Below are positions 1 through 7,595 of a DNA stretch of 38,195 bases, piece by piece. The stretch covers positions 1 to 38,195 of the forward strand of contig NZ_JAEQAZ010000083.1 of the NCBI RefSeq assembly GCF_016654115.1, given 5' to 3'. Position 1 is the first letter of the stretch. Each line of letters starts with the position of its first letter. A model generated the notes under the pieces. That model did not search any database, had not been told where the DNA came from, and saw only the letters and a program-made list of their open reading frames with translations. Source of the stretch: Streptomyces sp. MBT53. Its GTDB lineage: Bacteria; Actinomycetota; Actinomycetes; Streptomycetales; Streptomycetaceae. Position numbers and translations under genes: made by a program.

Positions 1-22
1 CCCGGTCTTAAGGGGTGAGCCC

Positions 23-865
23 ATGCCCCTGCCGTGTGCGGGGCCGTGCGGGCGAGAGGGCGGGTGGGACATGGACCAGGGTGATGCGGTGCCGCTCGCC
101 GAGCTGTGGGAGGAGCGTCGGTTCCTGCTCGATGTCGCCCGCTGGATGCTGGGCGACCCGGGATCGGCGGAAAGCGTCGTCGACGAGGCCTATCGGCGGT
201 GGTACGGGCTGTCCGGCGCGGCGCGGCGGCAGATCGCCGTTCCCCGGTCCTGGCTCGCGAGGACCGTCGGCGGGATCTGCCTCGGCCGGCTCGCCCTGCC
301 GACGGCCGAGCACGCTGCGTTCGCGCTCCGCGCCTTCGGGATGGCCCCCGGCACGGTCGCCGACATCGTGGGCCGCACGGAACCGGAACTCGCCGAACTC
401 GCCGCACGGGCCCGGCAGTTGCTGCAGTCGCGGCGCACCCGCTCCACCCCACCGCACCAGCACGACACCGTCGTCCGCGCCGTACGCCGGGCGTGCGTCA
501 CGGAGAACGGCGACCTGCTCACCTCGTTGCTGTGCCCGGACGTCACGGCGTTCTTCGACGGCGGCGGCAAGATACGGGCGCCGACCGGACCGGTGCACGG
601 CAGCGGGCCGGTCGCCGACAACCTGCTGACCCTCCTGGCCCGCCGCCCGCACACCACTCTGACCACCCACTCCGTCAACGGCCGCACGGGCCTCGTCGCC
701 CGCTACGGCCGCCAGGTCACCGCCGTCATCAGCGTCGACGTCGCGAGCGACCGTGTCGCCCAGTTCTGGGTCATGCTCAACCCCGACAAACTCCGGCGCT
801 GGAACCAGTCGGTCAGCGCGACGATTCCAGGATCACCACGACGACGGCGGTCATCGCCAGGGTGA
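23..865 (+). CDS. ECF-like sigma factor with SnoaL-type C-terminal domain
   Basis: Probable extracytoplasmic-function sigma factor of the SigJ/ECF41-like type. Residues about 25-85 resemble region 2 (LLDVARWMLGDPGSAESVVDEAYRRW, a variant of the usual DAEDVVQETFLRW segment). Residues about 90-135 resemble region 4 (FGMAPGTVADIVGR, then an Arg-rich helix). The rest resembles a SnoaL-like domain ending in the NPDKL motif seen in this group, where the domain is known to modulate sigma activity. AAGGGG lies 7 nt before the ATG at 23; a second ATG at 71 is possible. No anti-sigma gene follows. The region 2-4 linker is short and region 2 is weakly conserved, so activity is uncertain. The 3' end overlaps the convergent gene by 53 nt. 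Confidence 0.75.
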   Translation: MPLPCAGPCGREGGWDMDQGDAVPLAELWEERRFLLDVARWMLGDPGSAESVVDEAYRRWYGLSGAARRQIAVPRSWLARTVGGICLGRLALPTAEHAAFALRAFGMAPGTVADIVGRTEPELAELAARARQLLQSRRTRSTPPHQHDTVVRAVRRACVTENGDLLTSLLCPDVTAFFDGGGKIRAPTGPVHGSGPVADNLLTLLARRPHTTLTTHSVNGRTGLVARYGRQVTAVISVDVASDRVAQFWVMLNPDKLRRWNQSVSATIPGSPRRRRSSPG

Positions 866-1193
866 CCAGGACCATGGCGATGAGTGTTCCCCGCAGCCAG
901 TGCCGGATCCGGGCCTGGTGTCGCGCCTCCATGGCGTCGAGGCGTTCGGCGATGTGGTCGGTCACCATGCGGGCGACGTGTCTCTGCTCGTCGACGTACC
1001 ACTTTCCGATGTCCCGCTTCTGTTCGGGAGTCAGCCCCTCCACCCGCGTGGTGAGGTCCGCCACGCGGCGGTGCGTCGCTCCCATATGGGCCTCCTGGTA
1101 CAGGAACCCCTCGATCTCGCTCAGGCCGCGGGCGGCCTCCTCACGTGCGGTCATGGCGTACCCCCGGTGGAATCGAGAACCCCGCGTGTTCAT
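813..1193 (-). CDS. small membrane protein coupled to the NDH-2-like gene
   Basis: Unrecognised 126-residue protein. Residues 1-100 are charged and predicted helical (repeated Arg/Glu/His, two clusters around DLTTRVEGLTPEQKRD and DHIAERLDAMEARHQ). A single transmembrane helix follows at about 103-122 (GTLIAMVLVTLAMTAVVVVI) with a very short tail, which suggests a C-tail-anchored protein facing the cytoplasm. The ATG at 1193 overlaps the stop of the upstream flavoenzyme gene as ATGA, so the two are probably translated together. An alternative ATG at 1154 (MTAREEA) has a GGGGG tract 5-6 nt upstream. A role alongside the NADH dehydrogenase-like protein at the membrane is inference only. Confidence 0.7.
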   Translation of the reverse strand: MNTRGSRFHRGYAMTAREEAARGLSEIEGFLYQEAHMGATHRRVADLTTRVEGLTPEQKRDIGKWYVDEQRHVARMVTDHIAERLDAMEARHQARIRHWLRGTLIAMVLVTLAMTAVVVVILESSR

Positions 1194-2545
1194 GCCGTGC
1201 TCCGTTCCTTCGTACGGCCGGCCGCCTGGTCCTGCGTGCGCTCACCCGTGACGAACGCGTCCCGCGGATGTTGCACCGAGGCGAGCGACACGAGGTCCCG
1301 GCCCGTCAGAACCGCGGTGAGCCAGACCGCCAGCACGCGGATCTTCCGCTCCCAGCTCGGCACCGCCAGCACGTGATAGCCCCGATGCATCAACCATGCC
1401 GGGAATCCCTTGATGACGATGCCCTTGTACTGGAAGATTCCCCGCCCGAGGCCCAGTGTCGCCACCACGCCGAGGCTGCTGTGGCGGTAGGGGCGCACGC
1501 GCTTCCCGCGCAGATCGGCCACGAGGTTCTTCGCGAGGAGCCTGCCCTGCCGTACGGCGTGCTGGGCGTTGGGGACCGTGCGCGCGCCCGGCAGCGGCGA
1601 GGCGAGGTCGGGAACGGCCGCGTCGTCGCCGGCCGCCCATACGCCGGGCAGCGGTTCGCTGTCGGTGCCCACGCGCAGATCGGCGCGGACCAGCAGCAGG
1701 CCCCGTTCGTCGACGGGCAGGTCGGTGTGGTTGTGCACGACCGGGTTCGAGGCGTTGCCCGCGGTCCAGACGATCAGTGTGGAGTCGTACTCCTGCCCGT
1801 CGGAGAGGACGACGTGGCCGCCCTCGGCGGACAGCAGCTGTGTGTTGAGGTGGACCTGCGCGCCCCGGCCTTCGAGGTGGCGCACCACCCAGGCGCCGGG
1901 TGTGTCGCTCACCTCGGGCAGGATGCGGTCCCTGGCCTCGACCAGGTGGAAGGACAGGTCGTCCGGGGCCAGTTCGGGATAGGGCCTGAGCATCGCGGTG
2001 GCCAGCGAGAGCAGTTCACCGAAGCCCTCGACGCCGGAGAACCCGCCGCCCACGAACGTGACGGTGAGCAGCTTGCGGCGCTCGGGGCCGGGCGGCAGCG
2101 ACGCGGCCTGGTCGAACGCGGTCATCAGCCGGTCACGGATCGCCACCGCTTCCTCGACGTGCTTGAGACCGATGGCCTGCTGCGCGAGTCCGGGGATCGG
2201 GAAGGTACGGGTCACGGCACCGGCGGTGACCACGAGGATGTCGTAGCGCAGCTCGTAGGCGTCTCCGTGCACCGGGCGGACGGTCACCGTGCGGTCCGCC
2301 GCCCGGATCTCGGTCACGGTCCCCGCGATCAGCCGGGTACGGCTCAGGTGCCGTCGCAGCGAGACGACGGCGTGCCGTGCCTCCACCGAGCCGGCCGCCA
2401 CCTCGGGGAGGAAGGGCTGGTAGGTCATGTACGGGCGCGGGTCGACGACCGTGACCCGCGCCTCGCCCCGACGCAGCTTCCTCTGCAGGCCCCATGCGGT
2501 GTAGAAGCCCGCGTAGCCGCCGCCGACGATCACAATCTCTCGCAT
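1190..2545 (-). CDS. NAD(P)/FAD-dependent oxidoreductase, type II NADH dehydrogenase-like
   Basis: Probable membrane-peripheral flavoenzyme of the NDH-2 family (NADH to quinone, no proton pumping). The start MREIVIVGGGYAGFYTAW carries the FAD-binding GxGxxG fingerprint at residues 4-14, with the acidic end of the second strand at VDPRPYMTYQPF. A second Rossmann motif, TVTFVGGGFSGVEGFGEL, lies near residue 165 for NAD(P)H. The late motif GVWAAGDDAAV is the C-terminal FAD-contacting stretch. The C-terminal region (FPAWLMHRGYHVLAVPSWERK) is the amphipathic membrane-binding part typical of the family. The reading frame is open further upstream, but AGAGGG 4 nt before the ATG at 2545 and the dinucleotide fold starting there fix the start. 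Length, 451 aa, fits the family. Confidence 0.9.
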   Translation of the reverse strand: MREIVIVGGGYAGFYTAWGLQRKLRRGEARVTVVDPRPYMTYQPFLPEVAAGSVEARHAVVSLRRHLSRTRLIAGTVTEIRAADRTVTVRPVHGDAYELRYDILVVTAGAVTRTFPIPGLAQQAIGLKHVEEAVAIRDRLMTAFDQAASLPPGPERRKLLTVTFVGGGFSGVEGFGELLSLATAMLRPYPELAPDDLSFHLVEARDRILPEVSDTPGAWVVRHLEGRGAQVHLNTQLLSAEGGHVVLSDGQEYDSTLIVWTAGNASNPVVHNHTDLPVDERGLLLVRADLRVGTDSEPLPGVWAAGDDAAVPDLASPLPGARTVPNAQHAVRQGRLLAKNLVADLRGKRVRPYRHSSLGVVATLGLGRGIFQYKGIVIKGFPAWLMHRGYHVLAVPSWERKIRVLAVWLTAVLTGRDLVSLASVQHPRDAFVTGERTQDQAAGRTKERSTA

Positions 2546-2692
2546 GATTCCCTCTGCTTCGTTGTCCGTCACCACATAGACCGTGCGGGCGCCTCGGATG
2601 TGACATGCGAGGCGGTCTCGGACGCCGCGCGGGGAATCCATGGGCGTGAACGAGGAATGGGTGGGCAGACGGAGGTTCGGAGGTTGAAAACT
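2546..2692. promoter_or_regulatory. divergent intergenic region
   Basis: This 147-bp stretch separates the NDH-2-like gene (-) from the small hydrophobic protein gene (+) and must hold both promoters. It is more AT-rich than its surroundings at each end. I see no convincing -35/-10 pair or palindrome. The right end carries GGAGG 9 nt before the ATG at 2693. Confidence 0.4.
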
Positions 2693-2854
2693 ATGATTCC
2701 CCTGCTTCTTGTTCTTCTGCTGGCCCTGATTCTCTTCGGCGCGGGTTTCGCGCTGAAGATTCTCTGGTGGGTCGCGATCATCGTGCTGGTGCTGTGGCTC
2801 GTCGGCTTTGTGGCCCGTCCGAAGGGTGGGAGTGGCCGCTGGTATCGCTGGTAG
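2693..2854 (+). CDS. small hydrophobic membrane protein (Lmo0937-like)
   Basis: A 53-residue protein beginning MIPLLLVLLLALILFGAGFA, with two closely spaced transmembrane segments (about 3-20 and 24-41) and a short basic, Gly/Trp-rich tail ending GRWYRW. This composition matches the short hydrophobic proteins annotated in many Streptomyces genomes and related to the Lmo0937 family; their function is not established. GGAGG lies 9 nt before the ATG. A strong hairpin follows 48 nt after the stop, so it is probably a single-gene transcript. Confidence 0.75.
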   Translation: MIPLLLVLLLALILFGAGFALKILWWVAIIVLVLWLVGFVARPKGGSGRWYRW

Positions 2855-2902
2855 CACTGTTTTTCGGCACGTGGAAACAATTCCCGTGCAAACGAAGCGG
2901 AA

Positions 2903-2935
2903 AAGGGGACCGGCGGATTGTCCGCCGGTCCCCTT
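2903..2935 (+). terminator. strong hairpin after the small hydrophobic protein gene
   Basis: A perfect 15-bp stem (AAGGGGACCGGCGGA paired with TCCGCCGGTCCCCTT) with a 3-nt TTG loop. The left arm is preceded by an A-rich stretch and the right arm ends in CTT. There is no long U tract, as is common in Streptomyces terminators. It insulates the hydrophobic protein gene from the ABC ATPase gene that starts at 3003. Confidence 0.8.
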
Positions 2936-3002
2936 CCGCGCCGCATCGCCTGTCGGGTCCGGCGTACCCTACGGTGCGGATGTCGACAGGGTGGGGGGAA
3001 AC

Positions 3003-3683
3003 ATGGGCGACATGGTCGTGGTCGAGGACCTGCGTCGTACCTACGGCAGCGGTGACACCGCCGTGCACGCCCTGCGCGGGGTCTCCTTCAGCGTGCCGCG
3101 CGGTGAGCTCGTCGCCCTCAGAGGCCGATCCGGCTCCGGCAAGACCACAGTGCTCAACCTGGTCGGCGGTCTCGACGCTCCCGACGGCGGCCGGATCACC
3201 CTGGATGGCACCGACCTGGCCGGCCTCGGCGAGGACGATCTGCTGGCGCTGCGCCGCGACCGTATCGGCTTCGTCTTCCAGTCCTTCGGGCTCATCCCGA
3301 TCCTCACCGCGGCCGAGAACGTCGGGGTCCCGCTGCGGCTGCGGAAGATCCCGGCCCGCGAGCGCGAAGCCCGCGTCGCCCTTCTGCTCTCCCTCGTCGG
3401 GCTCTCCGACCATGCCGACCAGCGTCCCGGCGAACTGTCCGGCGGCCAGCAGCAGCGCGTCGCCATCGCCCGCGCGCTCGCCAACAACCCGGCCCTGATC
3501 ATCGCCGACGAACCCACCGGCCAACTCGACGCCGACACCGGCCTCACCGTGATGGATCTGCTGCGTGCCGTCGTCCGCAGCGAATCCGTCACCGCCCTCG
3601 TCGCCACCCACGACACCCAACTCCTCGCGCTGGCCGACCGTGTACTCGAACTCCGCGACGGCCGCATCGTCGAGGACGCCTGA
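3003..3683 (+). CDS. ABC transporter ATP-binding protein (MacB/LolD-like)
   Basis: A 226-residue ATPase of the LolD/MacB/FtsE branch that energises FtsX-type permeases. Visible in order: Walker A GRSGSGKTT (41-49), Q-loop VFQSFGLIP, signature LSGGQQQRVAIARAL, Walker B LIIADEPTGQLD and the H-loop VATHD. Although the frame is open upstream, the ATG at 3003 follows a GGGGGGAA ribosome-binding site and begins just before the core beta strand (MVVVEDLRRTYG). A second ATPase gene follows about 95 nt later. The likely permease partners are the two large FtsX-type genes on the opposite strand at 4773-10939. Confidence 0.92.
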   Translation: MGDMVVVEDLRRTYGSGDTAVHALRGVSFSVPRGELVALRGRSGSGKTTVLNLVGGLDAPDGGRITLDGTDLAGLGEDDLLALRRDRIGFVFQSFGLIPILTAAENVGVPLRLRKIPAREREARVALLLSLVGLSDHADQRPGELSGGQQQRVAIARALANNPALIIADEPTGQLDADTGLTVMDLLRAVVRSESVTALVATHDTQLLALADRVLELRDGRIVEDA

Positions 3684-3778
3684 CCGCACCCGCCGCCGCG
3701 TACTCCGTCCGCCGTTCCGCATTAGCCTGGCCGTTGTCCCACCGCGTCAGCGCCAGCCTTCAACTCCCGGGAGACCGC

Positions 3779-4765
3779 GTGGCAGTTCCTCAACAGCGCA
3801 CCGTGGCACCGGACTTGGACGAGCTGCGGCGCCGGGCCACCGCGGCCGCCGCCCCGCGCCGCGAAGAGGGGCTGGTCGTCTGCGAGAACCTGGTGCGGAT
3901 CTACCAGACCGAGGGTGTCGAGGTGCAGGCCCTCCAGGGGCTCGATCTGACCGTGGCCGAGGGCGAGATGATCGCGGTGATCGGGGCCTCCGGATCCGGG
4001 AAGTCCACGCTGCTGGGCATCCTCTCCGGCCAGGACGTGCCGACCGCGGGTGCCGCCGAGGTCGCCGGACACGACCTGCTGGCCATGAAGCGCCGCGACC
4101 GGCTCGACTACCGCCGTACCACTGTGGGTTTCGTCTGGCAGCAGACCTCGCGCAACCTGCTGCCCTACCTGTCGGCGGCCGAGAACGTGATGCTTCCGAT
4201 GACGTACACCGGGATCAGACGCACCCAACGACGGGCCCGCGCCGAGGAGTTGCTCGACCTGCTGTCCGTCGGCCACTGCCGGGACCGCACCCCGGACACC
4301 CTCTCCGGCGGTGAGCAGCAGCGGGTCGCCGTGGCCGTCGCCAACGCCAATGAGCCCCGGGTGCTGTTCGCCGACGAACCCACCGGCGAGCTCGACACCG
4401 CCACCAGCGACGAGGTCTTCGCCGCACTGCGGCGCGCCAACGAGGAGCTGGGCGTCACCGTCATCGTGGTCACCCACGACGCGCTGGTGTCCGAACAGGT
4501 CCAGCGCACCGTCCTGATCCGCAACGGCCGCACCTCCACCGAGGTACTGCGCCGGGTCGCCACCGGCGAGGACGGCGTCGACGTGCTCACCGCCGAGGAG
4601 TACGCGGTCCTGGACGCGAGCGGCCGACTGCAGTTGCCGGGCGAGTTCACCGAACGCCTGCACATGCGCAAGCGGGTGCGGCTCGCGCTGGAGAGCGACC
4701 ACATCGGCGTCTGGCCGGACGAGGCGGCCCGGCGGGCCAAGTCCGAGGCCGAGGAAGCCATGTGA
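3779..4765 (+). CDS. ABC transporter ATP-binding protein with N- and C-terminal extensions
   Basis: A second MacB/LolD-like ATPase, 328 aa, longer than its neighbour. About 35 extra residues (Ala/Arg-rich) precede the core, and about 85 follow it. Motifs: Walker A GASGSGKST near residue 70, Q-loop FVWQQTSRN, signature LSGGEQQRVAVAVA, Walker B VLFADEPTGELD, H-loop VVTHD. The GTG at 3779 has GGGAGA 4 nt upstream; an in-frame TTG at 3734 has no visible site. The stop lies 7 nt from the stop of the convergent permease gene. Two ATPases beside two permeases suggest a heteromeric transporter or two parallel ones. Confidence 0.9.
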   Translation: MAVPQQRTVAPDLDELRRRATAAAAPRREEGLVVCENLVRIYQTEGVEVQALQGLDLTVAEGEMIAVIGASGSGKSTLLGILSGQDVPTAGAAEVAGHDLLAMKRRDRLDYRRTTVGFVWQQTSRNLLPYLSAAENVMLPMTYTGIRRTQRRARAEELLDLLSVGHCRDRTPDTLSGGEQQRVAVAVANANEPRVLFADEPTGELDTATSDEVFAALRRANEELGVTVIVVTHDALVSEQVQRTVLIRNGRTSTEVLRRVATGEDGVDVLTAEEYAVLDASGRLQLPGEFTERLHMRKRVRLALESDHIGVWPDEAARRAKSEAEEAM

Positions 4766-4772
4766 CAGGCGT

Positions 4773-7595
4773 TCAGGTGAGGCGCAGTACCGCTCCCAAC
4801 CGACGTCGGCGGGCGAGCACCGTCTCGGTGGCCGCCGCCGTGAGGATCAGTGCGGTCACGCCCGCGACGAGCGCCAGGGTCAGCGAGTAGTCGGTCCGCA
4901 GCGCCGGTTGGGCGGGCCCGCCGGTGAACTGCCGTAGGTCCAACGTCCCTGCCATGAGCCGCGGTTCGAGCAGTCCGAGCAGGGTGCCGCCCACCGCCGA
5001 GGCCACCGCCAGCGGCAGCAGTTGGAGGAAGTGCAGTGCCCCGGCTTCCCTGCCGCCCAGCCCCAGCGTGCGCAGGAACGACGTGGTGCGGCTGCGCTCG
5101 TCGGAGGTGAGGGTGAGTTCCAGGGCGAGCGCGAGCAGGCCCGTGAGCGCGGCGAGGATCGACGTGACGGTGTAGATCGTGCCGAGTCCTTGCGTCAGAC
5201 CGTCCGCGCGCAGGGTGTTCAGCGTCTCGGAGCGGACCTGGATCCGGGCCAGCGGGCCGAGCGCCCTGGCCGCCGCCGACCGCAGTGCCGTGGGTTCGGT
5301 GCCGGCGGGAGTGCCGCCCTTGAGGAGCAACACGGTGCTGCCAGACGCTTGTTGGGGCAGCAGGCGGTCGGCCTCGGCGGTGGTGATCAGCAGCGGCGTC
5401 CCGACCGGTATCTGCGCCGTGACCGGCCCGAGGAGGGGGTCGTCGAGTTGCGCGGCGGTCAGGGTGCCGACCGGCTTGAGGGTCAGGTCCACCGGAGGCC
5501 GCCCCGGTGTCACCACCGTGGTGGTGAAGCCGCCGGTGCGCTCCCTCGCCCGGAGGCCGGGGGAGAGGAACGACGGCAGCGGGGTGCTCGCGTCGGCCCG
5601 GGTCCCCGCAAGCGCCGACGACAACAGGGCTTCGGCCAGCGGCGATTTCGGGGCTACGGCGGCCAGTCGGCGGGGATCCACGGTGATCACGGCGACCTGG
5701 GGGATCGCCGCGCCGTCGGCCTGTCCCGCCAGGTCGAGGACGCGCAGGCGCTGAACGGCGGTTCGTATCCCGGGGGTTGCCGTTTGGGGCGCCGCGGTCC
5801 CGGACACGGTCGCGCTCGCGTCGGCGCCGGTGGTCCAGGCCGCTCCCGCGGTCAGACCGTCGTCGATCGTACGGTGCACAAGGCCGCCGAACACGGCCGT
5901 GCCCAGGGTCAACACCAGGACGAACAGGGCCAGCCCGGTCGCCGGGGCGTCATGGGCGGCCCGCGCCGCTCCCACGAAGCCCACCGTTCCCCGGCCGCGC
6001 CGGGCCTGCCGTAGCACCAGGCGCAGGACGAGCGGATAGATCCGCAGCAGGAGCAGTACGACGGCCAGCGCCACCAGCACCGGGACCGCGCCCAGAATCC
6101 CGTCCGGGCCCTGCGAGCGCAGCGCGACCACACCGGCCGCCGCCCCGAGCAGCACTGTCAGCTCCAGGACCAGGCGTCGGCCGACGACCGTCTTCCGGCG
6201 TGTGCGCCGCAGCCGGCCGGGTCTGCGCGGCTCGCGGACCGCGAGCCAGGTCATCAGCGGCACGGTCAGTGCCACCACGGCGGTGGCTAGGGTAGCGGGC
6301 ACCGGCTGCGGCGATCCGGAGGTGCCGGTGGGTGCGAGGGCCCGTCCGGCCGCCCAGCCGAGCAGCGCGGCGGTCAGCACCACCGGCCAGGCCACGGCAC
6401 AGCGCAGCAGCACCAGCCGCGCGGTGGACGCGCCCCGCGCCCGCTGCAACCGCAGGTGCGACTGCCTTCGCCGCAGCAGCAGTCGTACCGCTACGGCCGC
6501 GGTGGCCAGCGTGACCGCGGCCAGCGCGTCGACGGCGAACGTCGCGAGGGATCGGGCCTGTTGGTCCTGCGCGGTGAACGCGTCGAGCATCGGCGTCAGG
6601 AAGTCGGCCAGCAATAGGGGCCCGGTCATCTGGCCGCCGACCTGGCAGGCGATGTCGCCCGTGACCGGGTCGACTCCCTGGCACAGGGCGGCGCTCAGGT
6701 CCGCGCTGTACTGGGACAGCGGCCCGGTCAGGGCGCGGGCCCGGTCGAGCGCCGCCCCGGACAGGTCGGCGCGCAACTCCCAGGTCACGCGTGGGCCGCC
6801 CACTCCGGCGCCGGCCAGCAGGTCGGCGGCGTCCAGGCCGACGAGACCGCGGACGGCGAGCACGGTGCCCGCGGAACGCTCCTGTGGGTGGCGCGACGGC
6901 TGGTCCAGGGTCTCCCGGCCGGTCCAGAAACCGTCGGTCGCGGCCGTGGTGCGATAGACCCCGCTCACCCGCAACTCCGCCTGGGGCGGGGCGTTCTGCA
7001 CGCCGGGCGTCTTGGCGAACGCAAGCGTCAGCCGACTGCCGACCCGGACCCCCAGCGCCCGCGCGGTGGTCTCCGACAACCCGATCTGGGGCGCGGTGGC
7101 CAACGGTGTGCGGTCGGCCGGCGCGTGGCCGCTGACGTAGCGCAGATGGGCCCGCGCGGACGGCAGATAGCTGACCGTCAGCTCGGTGCTGGTGTTCGCC
7201 GGTCCCGGCGGTCGCGGTGAGAGCAGGGACGCCTGGTCGTAGTCGTAGCTGCCGCCGCCGGTGAAGGCCACGTGCCGGGCTGCCCCGCCGCCGAGCTGTT
7301 GGGTGAGGGTGCGGCCCGCGCCGAGCAGGGTGGCCATGTCCACGGCGGGCGGCTGGGTGTTGAAGACCTCCGGTGTGGTGCTCAGGCTGATCAGCGGCGC
7401 CTGGGACTGTGCCGCGTCGACCCGCTGTCGTAGCGCCCGGTCCTCCTGGCCGCCCGCGAAGGCGGGGGCCCAGGCGCACAGTGCCGTCAGGGCCAGGACC
7501 AGCACGGCGAGGCAGGCCAGCAGGGGCAGGTCGCCTCGGGTCTCCTTGCGGATCAGACGGCGCGTCACCGACACGTTTTTGGCCGTACGGCTCAA
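4773..7595 (-). CDS. FtsX-like ABC transporter permease (large, second of pair)
   Basis: A 940-residue permease of the MacB/FtsX type. One transmembrane helix near the N-terminus (LLACLAVLVLALTALCAWAP) is followed by a large extracytoplasmic domain, a cluster of membrane helices in the middle with another extracytoplasmic domain, and a C-terminal FtsX block (LGLGGREAGALHFLQLLPL and two following helices). The extracytoplasmic part has a Cys pair (CQGVDPVTGDIAC). The TTG start at 7595 overlaps the upstream permease stop (TTGA) and has GGGGGAAG nearby; GTG codons at 7574 and 7568 are alternatives. The frame is open far upstream, but that part is a shadow of the first permease. The exported substrate is unknown. 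Confidence 0.88.
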   Translation of the reverse strand: MSRTAKNVSVTRRLIRKETRGDLPLLACLAVLVLALTALCAWAPAFAGGQEDRALRQRVDAAQSQAPLISLSTTPEVFNTQPPAVDMATLLGAGRTLTQQLGGGAARHVAFTGGGSYDYDQASLLSPRPPGPANTSTELTVSYLPSARAHLRYVSGHAPADRTPLATAPQIGLSETTARALGVRVGSRLTLAFAKTPGVQNAPPQAELRVSGVYRTTAATDGFWTGRETLDQPSRHPQERSAGTVLAVRGLVGLDAADLLAGAGVGGPRVTWELRADLSGAALDRARALTGPLSQYSADLSAALCQGVDPVTGDIACQVGGQMTGPLLLADFLTPMLDAFTAQDQQARSLATFAVDALAAVTLATAAVAVRLLLRRRQSHLRLQRARGASTARLVLLRCAVAWPVVLTAALLGWAAGRALAPTGTSGSPQPVPATLATAVVALTVPLMTWLAVREPRRPGRLRRTRRKTVVGRRLVLELTVLLGAAAGVVALRSQGPDGILGAVPVLVALAVVLLLLRIYPLVLRLVLRQARRGRGTVGFVGAARAAHDAPATGLALFVLVLTLGTAVFGGLVHRTIDDGLTAGAAWTTGADASATVSGTAAPQTATPGIRTAVQRLRVLDLAGQADGAAIPQVAVITVDPRRLAAVAPKSPLAEALLSSALAGTRADASTPLPSFLSPGLRARERTGGFTTTVVTPGRPPVDLTLKPVGTLTAAQLDDPLLGPVTAQIPVGTPLLITTAEADRLLPQQASGSTVLLLKGGTPAGTEPTALRSAAARALGPLARIQVRSETLNTLRADGLTQGLGTIYTVTSILAALTGLLALALELTLTSDERSRTTSFLRTLGLGGREAGALHFLQLLPLAVASAVGGTLLGLLEPRLMAGTLDLRQFTGGPAQPALRTDYSLTLALVAGVTALILTAAATETVLARRRRLGAVLRLT

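Noticed and set aside
1145..2854. 569-codon plus-strand frame ending in the small hydrophobic protein
   Set aside because: Most of it is antisense to the NDH-2-like gene. Only the final 53 codons have a ribosome-binding site and a recognisable product.
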